Notes: generated from the letters alone by a model not told the origin. DNA of 64,000 nt from Prunus persica (GCF_000346465.2 NC_034012.1:3311134-3375133); one strand, 5' to 3'; counted from the first letter of the stretch, positions 11,477-22,837 are shown. Made by a program: numbers and translations.

Positions 11477-13258
11477 CTTGAGTATATTTTAATTTAAAGT
11501 CAGCTGCTTTTAAATCTTTTTCCACTTTTAATCACAAATCAATTCTTGTGTGTTGTTGTTGTTGTTGTTTGTTGAGTAGGGAATTGTGCATCTTGTGATC
11601 TGTAAATGATGTGATGTGAATTGAAATTGATCTGTTCTTGAATTGAAGATCTGAATCTTTTGATAGACTAGTTGAAGTTGTGATTGTTGAAGGTTAGATT
11701 GTGTTTTTCCCAGCTAAGGATTAGGATTTAATAGAATGGGAAGTTGAAGTATCAAAGGAAGTGGATTAAGCTTGAGCAGCTTAAGATCAAGCTTAATACA
11801 TGTGCCTCAAAAGTAGTTTAAGTAGCTTAAGATCATCATATCCATGCCTTAGGAATTGAGGCACATTTTGCAAAATTGTGTGTGTTTCATGTTCATATAG
11901 AGGATTTGTACATTTATAAATTAGAGGAAGAAATATAGCTGCCTGCTTGTAAGTTGTGCTTGTACAATGTGAAAGTAAATCAACTTAGTACATTTTGCTT
12001 GTAAGTTTTGTGAGTGATCCATGGAAACCTAGAAGAAAGCATGAAGCCTGGCATGCAAGGTAATGGGACAACTGGACAAGGGTTAGCAAGAAGATAATAT
12101 GTAAGGGCCACTTTGTTGTGCAAAAAACCCTCAGGTTCAGGTGTAGAGCAATTAGGTTTTTGAATCGTTTCTTTGGGTTTCGCAGCTCTGCATAAGATGA
12201 TGATGGGGGGTCTTTTATAGTTCTTTTCATTGATAAAATTTGTATGCAACTTGCAACCAACTAGATTGGAACTCTGCAACCACAGCCTCCTAGGATGTAG
12301 CACCACCGGTTATATCCTATAAGTCACGTGGTGTGGGTGATACCATACAACTCCTCATGTAATCTCTTGCACTCCAAAAATAAATGTATTACAGATAGAG
12401 CTGGGAGTTGTGTATTTGTATTTTAGGGTATAAGTATATAAACAGTAGCAGATTTCCACATAGTATTTGCTGGATCTATATCTTGTTATTGGTTTTTTAT
12501 ACCATGTCTAGGAGCTTTCCACTTGAGAACAGTCAAGTATGGAGAAAATAAAGTTGCTGCTCTCAGATGCAACTCAGATATGGGGTGTGCCATCAATGTT
12601 ATGGCTTTAGTTTAGTTTGTATAGGTGGATGTTGGGGAAGAAGGGAAAACCAAAATGACAAGTACAGATCCGGTTGCTCGAATGGAGTGGGGATGCTCTT
12701 CTTTTGCCCTTGCTCTCAGGAGTCAGGACCTTCTAGAAGTATATTATGTCTGGGATTTCAGCAAGTGGCATTAGTGATAGAGCTAAATAACAGCACAAAA
12801 ATGTGGGGTTAGCAATAAAACCCGGGATCTAAGAGCTAAATTGCTGGAGAAGAACGTGGGGTTTTTCAACAAAGTAATCTCTTCCTACATATAGATAGAT
12901 GAGACCAATGCAGTCCCACATAGTACTTAGTATCAAGAATTGTTTCAAGCATGGAAAAGAAAAAACAAGCAATAAACGGTTTTTTAATCCAAAACACTGC
13001 AGCAATAAACTGCGCATCAAGATTTCCTCTTTAAGCATAACGATTGTTCTGAGAAGTTAATGAAAAGAAACAAATGAACTCACAATCGTCAAACAATTTC
13101 AACTACGAACATATTATTTGAGCAACTGAACTGAGTTTACAAATCAAATCAAATCGTGGTGAACAAGGAGAGCCTCTTTTTCCACCTTTAAAATTAACAA
13201 ACAAATTGAACATATTTGTTCAACTTTACAACAAAACAGAGACAGACAGCAAATCAAT
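11477..13258. other. 3' UTR and intergenic DNA
   Basis: No gene is supported. The first few hundred bases (TG-rich, with a GTTGTTGTT run near 11553) are probably 3' UTR of the secreted protein gene. Bases 13080-13258 follow the SCP1-like stop on the minus strand and are probably its 3' UTR. Several 80-110 codon open frames in between show no domain, hydrophobic pattern or splice context that would justify a call. Confidence 0.5.
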
Positions 13259-14107
13259 TCACACTGCTTCATCAACTTTGGCTCCGCCGCCGCTGCCAGC
13301 AGCCGCAACAAACTGCTTCACAGCATCCCTCATATCATCACAATTCAACCCATCAAAGAACTCCATCAACTTCCCCAGCTCCTGGTCTGCCATGTCATCC
13401 ACAAACGGTCGGACTGGAACGGCGTTCTCCGGTTGTAAAGAATACGAATTTGGATTATCATCCACAATCACCGCCCGGCTCAAGTCCCTCCCTAACCCGG
13501 ACAAGTCCTTCACCAACTTCCCATCCACTTCTTTACACGCGTCCCTGTAGAGCCGGTGCGAAATGACCCGGTTCCGGTCCAACCGGTCCAGCACCAGCGA
13601 CGCGTACTCTCTCAACCCGGCCGTGAACACTACCAACTCGTACTTCTCTGCAAGATTCTCCAACAACTCGTCCACACCAGGCCGCTTCAGCACGTAGAAA
13701 TTCATGGCTACGCCGTCGATATTCGGCCGTATGACGAAATCGTACTTCTCCGGCGGCGGCTCGGCCTGGGAGTGAACCAGCGTCTCATCGAGATCAAGAA
13801 ACACGGTCTGCTTCTCCGCTGAGACCAGCGGTGGGAGCGGGGTGTCGAAGAAAAGATTGCGTTGGATCGGGTCTTCGGATCCGGATTCGGGCTCGTGGAT
13901 TTGGGATTTCTTGAGGATCTTGAAGCCTTTGTGGCGGTTGGGGGTCCCTATTCGCGCTAGCTTGGTGAAGAGCTTGATGAGGCGGCGCTGGCAAGTGAAG
14001 ATCGAGGAGAGCACAGCCGAGGAGGCCGCGGCTGCGGCCTTTTTGGCCGAGGACTTGCCGCGGGTGCGCCGCCTGTTGGCGCTCTTCTTCACAATCTTGG
14101 ACACCAT
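13259..14107 (-). CDS. SCP1/FCP1-like HAD phosphatase (CTD small phosphatase-like), paralogue A
   Basis: Single-exon protein of 282 aa. HAD-superfamily Ser phosphatase of the FCP1/SCP1 type, a family that dephosphorylates phosphoserine proteins including RNA polymerase II CTD; the substrate of this one is unknown. Residues 104-110 are LDLDETL, with nucleophile D105 and acid D107. Motif II is FTAG (about 161-164), the conserved lysine is around K200 in GKLVKDL, and motif IV is VDDNP (about 215-219). All catalytic residues are present. The N-terminus is very basic (KKSANRRRTRGKSSAKK), suggesting nuclear or organellar targeting. The C-terminus is a short Gly-rich tail without a membrane segment, unlike its neighbour. 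The ATG at 14107 is shared in position and sequence (MVS[KR]I) with paralogue B 1.1 kb upstream. Confidence 0.9.
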   Translation of the reverse strand: MVSKIVKKSANRRRTRGKSSAKKAAAAASSAVLSSIFTCQRRLIKLFTKLARIGTPNRHKGFKILKKSQIHEPESGSEDPIQRNLFFDTPLPPLVSAEKQTVFLDLDETLVHSQAEPPPEKYDFVIRPNIDGVAMNFYVLKRPGVDELLENLAEKYELVVFTAGLREYASLVLDRLDRNRVISHRLYRDACKEVDGKLVKDLSGLGRDLSRAVIVDDNPNSYSLQPENAVPVRPFVDDMADQELGKLMEFFDGLNCDDMRDAVKQFVAAAGSGGGAKVDEAV

Positions 14108-15193
14108 TTCTTCAAATTCTCACTTGCCAATTTGTCTTCTTCAAATCTTGATCAGAAATCAAGACAGAGAGCGAGAGAGAGAGGGGGGTGTGGAGTTTGA
14201 AATGGTTGAATTTGAGAATGGGGTTATTGGAGTTTTTAAACCTTAGGTTCGGTGTAACGGTCGTCAGTGTAGGTTCGGAACCGAAGCTGAGGTTATGTGG
14301 TTATTGGTTTAGGTTCGGATACGTGTGAAAATTGAAGGATGATTAGGATTGGGGCTTGGCTGGATGGCAGGTTTTAGATTGAAGTGAACGCGTCACTATC
14401 AGTACAAAATTACAGCTTTTGCCAACTCCCCTAAATTCGCCTTCCTATTTGTTATTTCTGAGAACCTTCCACATTTGTTTTTCTTTTCTAAAAGAAGGTT
14501 CTGTATTTTTGTTATGTTTCAATGCTTTATATTTTGACTGCCTTTATTATTTTTATTAAAATAAACGCGAACAAGAAATGTAAAATAATTTCCAATTGGA
14601 AACGAATATCATTTCTTTCGTGTTTAATTATTTGACGGAGAGAATGAGTTTCGAAATATTTTTAAGATCTTAACTGCAAATTTGGGATTTTTATTTATTT
14701 CTTGTTTGAAATCAAATTCAAGGCTATAGACATGCATGCTTTTCAAAAACCCTTGAGTAATACTCAACATGACCATACCTTCATTTCGACATATTATCAT
14801 TTAACGGATTTTAAGAATGGCGGATCAAACTCAACAATTTTGAAAAGTTATATTAAGTAAAAGTTGATTGTCGTTGTTAATTAACTGAATGCAATAGAAG
14901 ATTATCATCATGTTGGATGATAGAAGATCGGCAGGATGATAGTCTTCCAACTCCAACACAAGTTTAGACATTTTACCTCGGTTTCATTCTAAGGCTTCTT
15001 AGATTGTCCAGGTTCTTGATGTTCAATCAGTTTACAAGTATCAATTGTCAAAGAGACCGACCGGTGATACCTTTTACGTAAGACTTGCTGTTTTCATGCA
15101 ACATGTTATAAAGAAACAAAAAAAAAAAGGTTGATTATCATCAAGGCCTACAAAAACTGTTTCATTTCATAACAAAATATATTCTTTAATTTC
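14108..15193. other. Spacer between tandem phosphatase genes
   Basis: Promoter side of paralogue A (GA-rich leader just beyond 14107, with a (GAGA) run near 14169-14184) and 3' side of paralogue B. AT-rich, with no coding sequence recognised. Confidence 0.5.
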
Positions 15194-16210
15194 TCAATGT
15201 AAAAAAAAAGGATGAAATCCTGTGCGAAAGCACACGATTACATTAATAATTAGCAGAAAGAAACTGCACACGATCACCATATTTGTCCCCCACTCCAAAA
15301 CTGGCGGCCCAAATGGGCGAACTCTATGGACACTGATGACAGAGCACGGCGTCGAAACGGTAGGTTTAGACTTAGCATCACTCATCTCCTCCAATTCGTC
15401 GTCGTCATCGCCGTCGTCATCAGACGACATCAATCCATCGTCACCAACAAACTTCTTCACAGCAATCCTAATGTCCTCACAACAACGTAACTCTTCGTCC
15501 TCAAAGAACTCCAGCAACCTCGCTAGCTCCCGGTCCGCTGGGTCGTAAAAAAACCGGTGGACGGGGATCGCGTTCTCTGGCTGGAGGAAATAAGCATTGG
15601 GATTGTCGTCCACAATCACCACCCGCCTCAAGTCCCGCCCCAACCTGGACAAGTCCTTCACGAACTTCCCGCTCATCTCCTTACACGAGTCCCTGTAGAG
15701 CCGGTGCGAGACCAGGCGCTTCCGGTCCAGCAGGTCCAGTACCAGCGTCGCGTAATCTCTCAGCCCCGCCGTGAACACCACCACCTCGTACTGCGCCGCC
15801 AGCCTCTCCAAAAACGCGTCCACGCCGGGTCGTTTCACCACGTAGAAAGTCGTCACCTTGCCGCGGACCTTCGGCCGGACAACGAAATCGAAGTTCTTGG
15901 GCGGCGGACCCGTCACGGAGTGGACCAAGGTCTCGTCGAGGTCCAGGCACACTGTCCGTTTCTCCGGCGAGGCTAGAGGCGGGAGTGGGAGGCGGGCCTG
16001 GGTTTCGGGTCGGGTCTCCGGGGACTTGGGTTTGTGGAGGACCTTGAATGCTTTGTTGGTGCCGACGCGGGTCAGCACGACGGTGGATGGGGCAATCGCC
16101 GACTTTTTCAAGGAGCAGTTGCGGCGGTGGAGGCGCCGTATGCCGCGGTAGAGCTTGATGGGCATGGGCTTGTTGGTGCTGGGGGTTTTCTTGAGAATCC
16201 TGGACACCAT
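15194..16210 (-). CDS. SCP1/FCP1-like HAD phosphatase with C-terminal membrane tail, paralogue B
   Basis: Single-exon protein of 338 aa, a tandem paralogue of the 282-aa phosphatase. Catalytic motifs are intact: LDLDETL at about 89-95 (D90, D92), FTAGLRDYA, GKFVKDL and VDDNP. The N-terminus is basic. After the catalytic domain comes an acidic run (SSDDDGDDDDELEEMSD, about 264-280) and then about 54 extra residues containing VSTPCSVISVH and a hydrophobic stretch (MVIVCSFFLLIINVIVCF, about 311-328) ending 10 residues before the stop. This looks like a tail anchor, absent from paralogue A, which would put the catalytic domain on the cytosolic face of a membrane (inference). A relic of the same tail exists at 18950-19118, so the extension is not a recent frame accident. 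Confidence 0.9.
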   Translation of the reverse strand: MVSRILKKTPSTNKPMPIKLYRGIRRLHRRNCSLKKSAIAPSTVVLTRVGTNKAFKVLHKPKSPETRPETQARLPLPPLASPEKRTVCLDLDETLVHSVTGPPPKNFDFVVRPKVRGKVTTFYVVKRPGVDAFLERLAAQYEVVVFTAGLRDYATLVLDLLDRKRLVSHRLYRDSCKEMSGKFVKDLSRLGRDLRRVVIVDDNPNAYFLQPENAIPVHRFFYDPADRELARLLEFFEDEELRCCEDIRIAVKKFVGDDGLMSSDDDGDDDDELEEMSDAKSKPTVSTPCSVISVHRVRPFGPPVLEWGTNMVIVCSFFLLIINVIVCFRTGFHPFFLH

Positions 16211-16752
16211 ATTTCTTTGGTTGGTTGTTGCTTCAATGTCGAAATTGAAAATGGTGGAGAAGTTTAATTGAATTGTTGAGAATTGTTTGGGGGGAGTTTT
16301 AAATTTCTGGTGGGTGCAACGGAAGGTTGGAACAAAAGGGTAAGCGAGGGTGAGTTTGTTAGAGCTGCGGTTAATTTTGTTTAGATATTGGTTTTTACTG
16401 TTAGAATTGAAGGCATTGTTGGATTTGGATGGTTATTTTAGTTTTAGTTAACCAGCTGGTTTAGTTTAAAGTGAAGGCACCGGTCTACCGGTAAAATGGT
16501 TATCACAGTCAATGAGTCAACAGTCTAACATTTCTTCATTCTAATGCAGAACGAGAATTTGAACTTAGAAGCTCTTTCTATAGCGATAAAAGAGGTATCA
16601 CTGTATGAAAAACTAATTTGGACCTAGAACGTATTTCAATATCTGAATTTTGACTTTCATTCCCTTATTTGGCTAATTCCGTTGATTGCTGAATTCCTTT
16701 CTTTTTTTCTTCTTCTATTGATGCTATGTTTTGACTTTTCTATGTTACCTTA
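16211..16752. other. Upstream region of phosphatase paralogue B
   Basis: Promoter and 5' UTR side of the minus-strand gene ending at 16210. AT-rich, with no coding sequence or clear core-promoter element recognised. Confidence 0.5.
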
Positions 16753-17754
16753 CTCGTGTATTCAATTTAAATTTTAAATGATTTTAAAAGAGTTATAAAG
16801 TTGATGGAGTTTAATTGAATTTAATTGAGTTTGACTGTATTCTACAAACTCCATATAAATTTTGACTGAATTCATGTCTAGATTTTAATTGAGTTTGTTA
16901 GAATTTTATTATTGATTTTAATGAAGTCTCAAAACCCACCAAATGACTCCTCCCACAGGTAATGGAGCGTTAGCAATTTTTTGAGGCAATCCGATGAAAG
17001 GGGTCCGGCGAATGTGGCAATGGGGGTTGTAGTGGTGGTGGCTGTGGGAGTGAGGTTTGGAGGAGGTGGGGTTGATTGTGATGGTGGTGGTGGGAGTGAG
17101 GTGGTGGAGGTGGAGGTGGCAGTGGCAATGGCAGTGATGGTGATGACGCTGCCAGTGGTTGTGGTGATGGTGACGGTGGGGCTGATAGTAGGGGTGGTAA
17201 TGATGGTGGAGATAAGGGTAAGGGTGGTGGTGGAGGTGGTGGCAGTAGCAGTGATGTTGATGGTGATGGTGCTAGCGGTAGTGGTGGTGACAGTGGGAAT
17301 GATGGTGTAGTAGTGGGGGCGGTTGTGGGTGGTGGTGCTGGTAGCAATGACGATGACTGCGGTGGTGATGGTGGTGGCGTTGGCGGCTATGGTTATAGTT
17401 ATGATAAGATGGTGATAGTAGAAGTGGTGAAATCATATATTGAGAATAAAAATAATATATTTATCAAAATCTCTGGGGAGAAGCAAAGATTTGTCATGCC
17501 CTAAAATTAGTCTATTATCAAACGAAATCCACCACTTTTTGTATTTCCTTTAAAATTAATGAGTTTTTGAATGCACCCAAACTTTTATGAAATCTTTTAA
17601 AGTCGTGATTGACTACATCCAAATTTAGATAGAGTTTAAAAAGTTTGAATTGAATACACTCAGAATTGAATAGATTTCTATAAAATCGTGATTGAATACA
17701 CCTAAACTTTTAAACTTCTTTAAAATCTTTAAAAATCTAAATTGAATACACCCC
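16753..17754. mobile_element. Mutator-like non-autonomous DNA transposon with GGT-rich core
   Basis: The left end begins CTCGTGTATTCAATTTAAA and the right end, read on the minus strand, begins GGGGTGTATTCAATTTAGA, giving long imperfect terminal inverted repeats (roughly 40-50 bases). Sub-terminal copies of GTATTCAAT/ATTGAATACA repeat inside both arms, as in many plant MULE-type elements. No transposase is encoded. The class is assigned from the shape of the ends; the target-site duplication could not be read. Confidence 0.65.
17000..17400 (+). repeat. GGT/GAT-rich low-complexity tract inside the MULE-like element
   Basis: About 400 bases dominated by GGTGGT, GGTGAT and GTGGAGG triplets with extreme G-over-C strand skew on the plus strand. 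Both strands have long open frames (Val/Gly-rich or Pro/His-rich), which are a consequence of the triplet composition and are not called as genes. Confidence 0.8.
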
Positions 17755-18255
17755 TTTTAACTTCATTATATTCTATGTCACTTTTAGTAACAACGAATTT
17801 TCTGCCATATTTTTGGTTTTTTTTGTTGATTAAAAAAACGATACAATTTTATTAGATAAAAAAGAATGTTAGTATAAAGGACATAGCCAGTAAAGAGAAT
17901 AATAATAATATGGTAGAAATAAGTAAAGCTTTTCAAGTGACTTGAACAAAGAGGGAATAAGAGGCTTGAACGAAGGTTTTAGGCCAGCCATGGTTTAGTG
18001 AGCATAAATAAAATAACAATGTAAGGGTTAGTTTAGCATTCTAAAATTTAGTTGGATATAGAGAATAAATCAGGATTTGGAAGGCCAAAAAATGCGGTTT
18101 TTCAAAAATGAAATTTGGGTGTAGTGAGTGATTAGATGCACTGCTCAAGTATTTGGGTGCATTTAGAAATTCTCAAATAAAACCTCTCAACTGCGGACAG
18201 CTCGTCTAAAATAATAATTGCGCCTGGGCCACAACACGACACCGCAATGCAAATG
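17755..18255. other. Intergenic DNA
   Basis: AT-rich sequence downstream of the MULE-like element. No gene, RNA or clear repeat recognised. Confidence 0.5.
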
Positions 18256-18490
18256 TTATGGCCTCTGAATGTTAGCCCATACGAAATAAAGAAGGCCTCC
18301 AGCAGCATCATGTGGACTTCCCGTAAACATTTTCATACCAATTGGTGCTAAACAAAGCTTGTGTAGAAAGTGTATGTTCCATTTTGTCACGCGAAGAGAA
18401 AGATACATGTGTAATAAGTCCGATCGGAATAAAATGAAATCGGGATGAACCATTCTATCTTCCAAACGGAGATGGCTGGCTCTTCCTAGA
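18256..18490 (-). other. Unrecognised possible exon fragment
   Basis: A minus-strand open frame preceded by a good acceptor-like sequence (TCTCATTCTAG just before about 18490) encodes roughly 76 residues with balanced, non-repetitive composition (HLRLEDRMVHPDFILF, KLCLAPIGMKMFTG, HDAAGGLLYFVWANIQ) and a stop at 18256. I do not recognise the family and see no upstream exons that join in frame. It may be the last exon of a decayed gene or a chance frame. Confidence 0.25.
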
Positions 18491-18949
18491 ATGAGATTTT
18501 GTTCAGTGAGCATCCCCTTATTACCACCAAAACACAAGATTGAAAAGAAAAAAAAAAATTAATATGAGGAAAGCAAAGCATAAGAATGACATCACAAAAA
18601 AGTACGCAGAAAAATGAGTTGATCAGACGTTTGTATATTGGCCAAACTTTTCTGGAAGTAGATTTGCTTACCCTGAAAATGAGGCTGAAAATGATACGCC
18701 TATAAGTAAGCAATGACTTGACCACGCTACACTGAAAACAGTGAGTATATTATCTTGGTAGTTGAAAAGAACAAATTTCTTCATAAAGTAATGCAGTAAG
18801 TGTTACTCAGGTCAGGTCTTTGCCTGCCACTGAAAACAATAAAAAGCTTTCTAGTAAGATAACAGTGCATGTCTCCATGACATGAATTGTTATTATCCTC
18901 TGTTATCACCTTTCACTTTCCATGAATTGGTCAAAATAATTTAATTTAC

Positions 18950-19118
18950 ATATCTTCAAATAGAAGTGTGAAATCCTGTGTGAAAAGAATAAGATTACAT
19001 GAACAATACCAGAAACAACAACCATCACAAAAAGATGGCCAAATGGAGGGAGACTGATGAAGAATGGTGTTGAAATAGTGAATAGTGGGAGGTTAGATCT
19101 TGCATGCGCATTGAACAA
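18950..19118 (-). pseudogene. Relic of an SCP1-like phosphatase C-terminal tail
   Basis: The DNA aligns by eye with 15218-15370, the end of phosphatase paralogue B: GAAATCCTGTGYGAAA, GATTACATKAA, GGCCMAATGG and ACTGATGA blocks occur in the same order. The minus-strand frame keeps the tail pattern (ARSN..FTISTPFFIS..PPFG, then a hydrophobic FVMVVVSGIVHVILFF and ISHFYL). No catalytic domain (LDLDET, VDDN) is present beside it, so only the tail of a third tandem copy survives. Confidence 0.65.
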
Positions 19119-20258
19119 TTTATTGGTTGGTATCAGATTTCTCTATGCTTCATCATTCATGGTTCTTCTTTTGAATTTAGTGGAAGGTTGAAGAGAAGTT
19201 GATGTTAGCCTGCACTAATGAATAGTTTATTGATACTTAAACTCCAGCACGATCAGATTCAGGTCGCTAATGGGGTCAATGCAAAAATAATCAACTTTAA
19301 TTACTTCACAATCATAATTGGATAATTAAAAGGTACTTCTGGCAAGGTAGTGTTTTGACTAGTTCTGCTGCCACCGATAATTCCTTTTTCTATTGAATGA
19401 GTCTTTTACTTATTTTTATACATCTATTTTAAAGATGAAATGTGATGGCTCTTTGGCCTTTTTCATCTTAAAATGACCCTTTGTTTGGTTCAAAAGTGTT
19501 AAAACCAATTGAAGACAAATTAGCAAGTAAAATTGGATTGAGGGAATCACAAATCAGAATCTTTTACCGTCTCATGAATTTTTTTATTTCATATCTGTCG
19601 CGGTTTCGAATAGTCCTTTAGGAAAAAGTTTACAGCACATTACTTTGAAATATACACACATAAGTTTTTATTTTTTTATTTGGAAAAAACAACGAGTATT
19701 TCTTGTTAACTTGGAAAATATACTTCTGTCTTGCTCTGTTCCAAGCCGAATGAATTATGATTAACCTATATAAATTAATGGTTGCATTTGTCTTTTTGCT
19801 GTTTAGCAAAACTTTAGGTTTAGTTGCACTGCTTAGGAATAAAAGGAAGCAGAGTCCTCCTCAATTTAATTTAGTTATTAATTAAGGTATTTTCATTAAT
19901 CTTTTTGAGAATTTTGTTGAAGTAATTTAAGTTCAAAATTCTTATATAAAATAATTGATGAATACCAAACGAATAAACGGTCAAATCATAACTTCACACG
20001 TATTTTAAGAAGCTATGTCCCGTTGTAATCTGTTCATATGAACTTGTTTACTCTGAGAAATGAATCCTTATCTTCAAGTGATTATTCTCGGATTAATTCC
20101 TAAAGCGGTTAATGCATGATCATATTAAAAAGAGACTAAATTTTGTTGAATCTTATCCAACCTATTAACCGTAAGTGGAAAATATTCTGAACAACCAAAT
20201 TGACACGAACATTTTCTATTTTTGGATGGTTGCCAACTGAGACCAGCATGATTGGAAA
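19119..20258. other. Intergenic DNA
   Basis: AT-rich with no supported gene. A few short open frames lack any domain signal. It ends at the MITE beginning near 20259. Confidence 0.5.
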
Positions 20259-20434
20259 TATTTTTGCTCCCTCTTTAACTCCATGTGTATGCTCACTATT
20301 ATTTTTAATACTTAACACGTGTTTATAGATATAATCATAGTTAACTCTTTACTTTGATTTATGTAATATAGACACGTATCAAGTGTTAAGAAGGATGATG
20401 AGCATACACAATGAGTTAAATGGTGAGGCAAAAT
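20259..20434. mobile_element. MITE with about 50-bp terminal inverted repeats
   Basis: The left arm (from about 20259, containing TTTAACTCCATGTGTATGCTCA, then AATACTTAACACGTG) is matched by the inverted right arm ending near 20434 (GTGTTAAGAAGGATGATGAG, CATACACAATGAGTTAAA). About 175 bases in all with an AT-rich loop and no coding capacity. It lies about 540 bases upstream of the aquaporin start. The superfamily was not determined. Confidence 0.75.
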
Positions 20435-20973
20435 GGCCCCGGCGTGATTTATTTCTAGAGGAAGTCCCTACATGGCCTTTCGTTGCTAAAGTCTTGCAAA
20501 ACCGACTCCATGTTTCTCAGACTTGGCAAATAATGTGGTAGCTCTATAAGGTAGTGAATTAAAAGCGCTTTAGGGAAGTTATGAAAAGCCATTCATGTCC
20601 ACTCTGTATTTCCGGCGGGTAGTTGAGGCAGCTTTCAATGCCCTTTTGCTATTTCGCAAGCTATACATGCGACATTTTCAACGATTTCTACTATGGAAAT
20701 TGTCATCTAAAGCAAACAAAGAAAAAAGAAAAGAAAAAAAGAAACCAACAAGAGCATAAAGCCCTATCCTTTTCATCTTATTAGTCAACATCTCTCTCTC
20801 TCTTCCTGGACTTTTGTGGATCCCATAAATTGAGTTGTCCTGGCAGGGTTTTTTCCTCACTCTAAGGTTGGAAGAGAAAGCAGGCAATCTCTCCTTTTCG
20901 GGTCACCTTTGCTCTCTCCTTCTTCTATCTCCTTCTTCTCTCTCAGCTAGTCTTTGTGCTTTAAGTTTAAGCC

Positions 20974-22837
20974 ATGGCTGAGACTTCAGGAGCTAATGGT
21001 AATGGAACCCATGTTTTCAATGTTGAAGATGGTGATGGCAACAGTCACAGACTTTCCCAGTCTTCCACCAAAACCAACCAAGAATCAAGCAGTTTTGGTC
21101 TCTCTGTGCCTTTCATGCAGAAGGTGACTTTAAATTATTTTTGTTTCAGTTACTTTTTGGCTCAAACTCAATTGCAAATGTTGTGTTTCAGTTTCAAAAC
21201 CATTTGAAATGCTTTGATGCTTATCCTCACCACCAATTAATCTCTCCAAGTTTTGTGTCATATTAAACTCAAATCCCAAAAAAAAAAAGAAAAAAGCTTG
21301 GAAATTGTTGAGGCAACAAATTAAAGAAGGAAATGTTGAATAATAAAGTGGAAATCTTGTGTGGGACAGGTGATTGCTGAGGTGTTGGGTACATACTTCG
21401 TGGTATTTGCAGGCTGTGGGGCTGTGGTGGTGAATTTGAGCACAGATAAGACGGTGTCGTTTCCAGGAATTTCAATTGTTTGGGGACTGGTTGTGATGGT
21501 CATGGTTTACTCTGTTGGTCACATCTCTGGTGCCCATTTTAATCCTGCTGTCACCATTGCTTTTGCCATTACCAAGAGGTTTCCATGGAAACAGGTGAGC
21601 TAACCAAACCAACCCATGATTTTTTCTTTTCTTTTGTAATTGGTAAACTACACAAATCTTCTTCCCGATGTTTGGTTGTTCTCCATATAAAAAATTATGT
21701 TTCTTCCTGAACAAGGTTATTTCTAACCAAAGACATCACGTGTTCAACTCAAAACACCAATCAGATTTGTTTCGATCAATTTATTGTCAAATTGAACTTA
21801 TAGATGGATGCTATATCATCACATTTCTCTTCCCAATTCAATCTATTCTGTTTTGATTTTGATAGGTACCGGCTTACATAGCAGCTCAAGTCCTTGGATC
21901 AACACTTGCAAGTGGTACCCTTAGACTAATATTCCAGGGGCACCAGAACCATTTTGCTGGAACAATTCCTACTGGAAATCCCTGGCAGTCATTTGCGATT
22001 GAGTTCGTTATCACATTTTACCTCATGTTTGTTATTTCTGGTGTTGCCACAGATAACAGAGCGGTAATTACTTCTTCTCCCTCTTCGTACCTCAGCATTT
22101 GACAACATTGGTCCAAATTCCCCAATTAAAATACTTAACCAATACGGTTGATTACCAACAAGGGTTGGTGTCTAATGACTTGCTTAACTTGTTTGACTAA
22201 TATAATTGGATTTGGGAATACAATTATATCATTTAATTACCCTTACTATATTCCAAAAAGTCTGCATCATATAATATTATTCATGTTAAACTATTACAGA
22301 GACCGTGACATGAGGATCCGATGGCGATCTTATCTTTCTTCTTTTGTTTGTTTATGCAGATTGGAGAGCTTGCTGGGCTTGCGGTTGGCGCTACGGTTCT
22401 TCTTAACGTGATGTTTGCAGGGTAATAACTTATTAATTAATATCCTCTAATCACACATATGCTCTTTGATTAAACATATTCTTTGCCTAATAAGCAGCGT
22501 GACATATGGTTTCCCATTTGGTAGTTATCAACAAAGTCAAATTAAGCACTTTGCATTAATCTTTGTGTGTCAATTAAAAATTAAGATCTGTGTCTTAATG
22601 ATTTGCGGTGATATATAATTCTGCAGGCCAATCTCAGGAGCATCAATGAACCCAGCAAGAAGCGTAGGACCTGCAATTGTTTCAACCCAATATAAGCACC
22701 TCTGGGTTTACATTTTTGCACCAACTCTTGGGGCTGTGTGTGGTGCTTTGGTCTATAATGTTATCAGGTTCTCAGACAAGCCTCTGCGTGAGATCACCAA
22801 GAGTAGCTCTTTCTTAAAAGGCGTGGGGAGCAAGTAA
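20974..22837 (+). CDS. NIP1: Nodulin-26-like intrinsic protein (NIP subgroup I aquaporin)
   Basis: Membrane channel of 281 aa. Exons: 20974-21123, 21370-21594, 21866-22063, 22360-22421, 22627-22837; the very short fourth exon and the five-exon layout are typical of NIP genes. Six TM helices are visible, with the two half-helix signatures SGAHFNPAVT and SGASMNPARS, both NPA boxes intact. The filter positions appear to be Trp (helix 2, ISIVWGL), Val (helix 5, ATVLLN), Ala and Arg (loop E), the W-V-A-R set of NIP I. That group conducts water, glycerol and small solutes including metalloids. The N-terminus is hydrophilic (about 45 residues) and the C-terminus carries a Ser-rich basic segment (ITKSSSFLKG), a site where soybean Nod26 is phosphorylated. 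Subgroup placement is by motif, not phylogeny. Confidence 0.95.

Noticed and set aside
15557..15976. Open frames on the plus strand opposite the phosphatase genes (also 13842-14246)
   Set aside because: Antisense shadows of GC-rich coding exons; no domain and no independent start context.
16970..17347. Proline-rich 125-codon frame and a Val/Gly-rich frame on the other strand
   Set aside because: Direct product of the GGT/GAT triplet-rich transposon core; both strands are open for compositional reasons.
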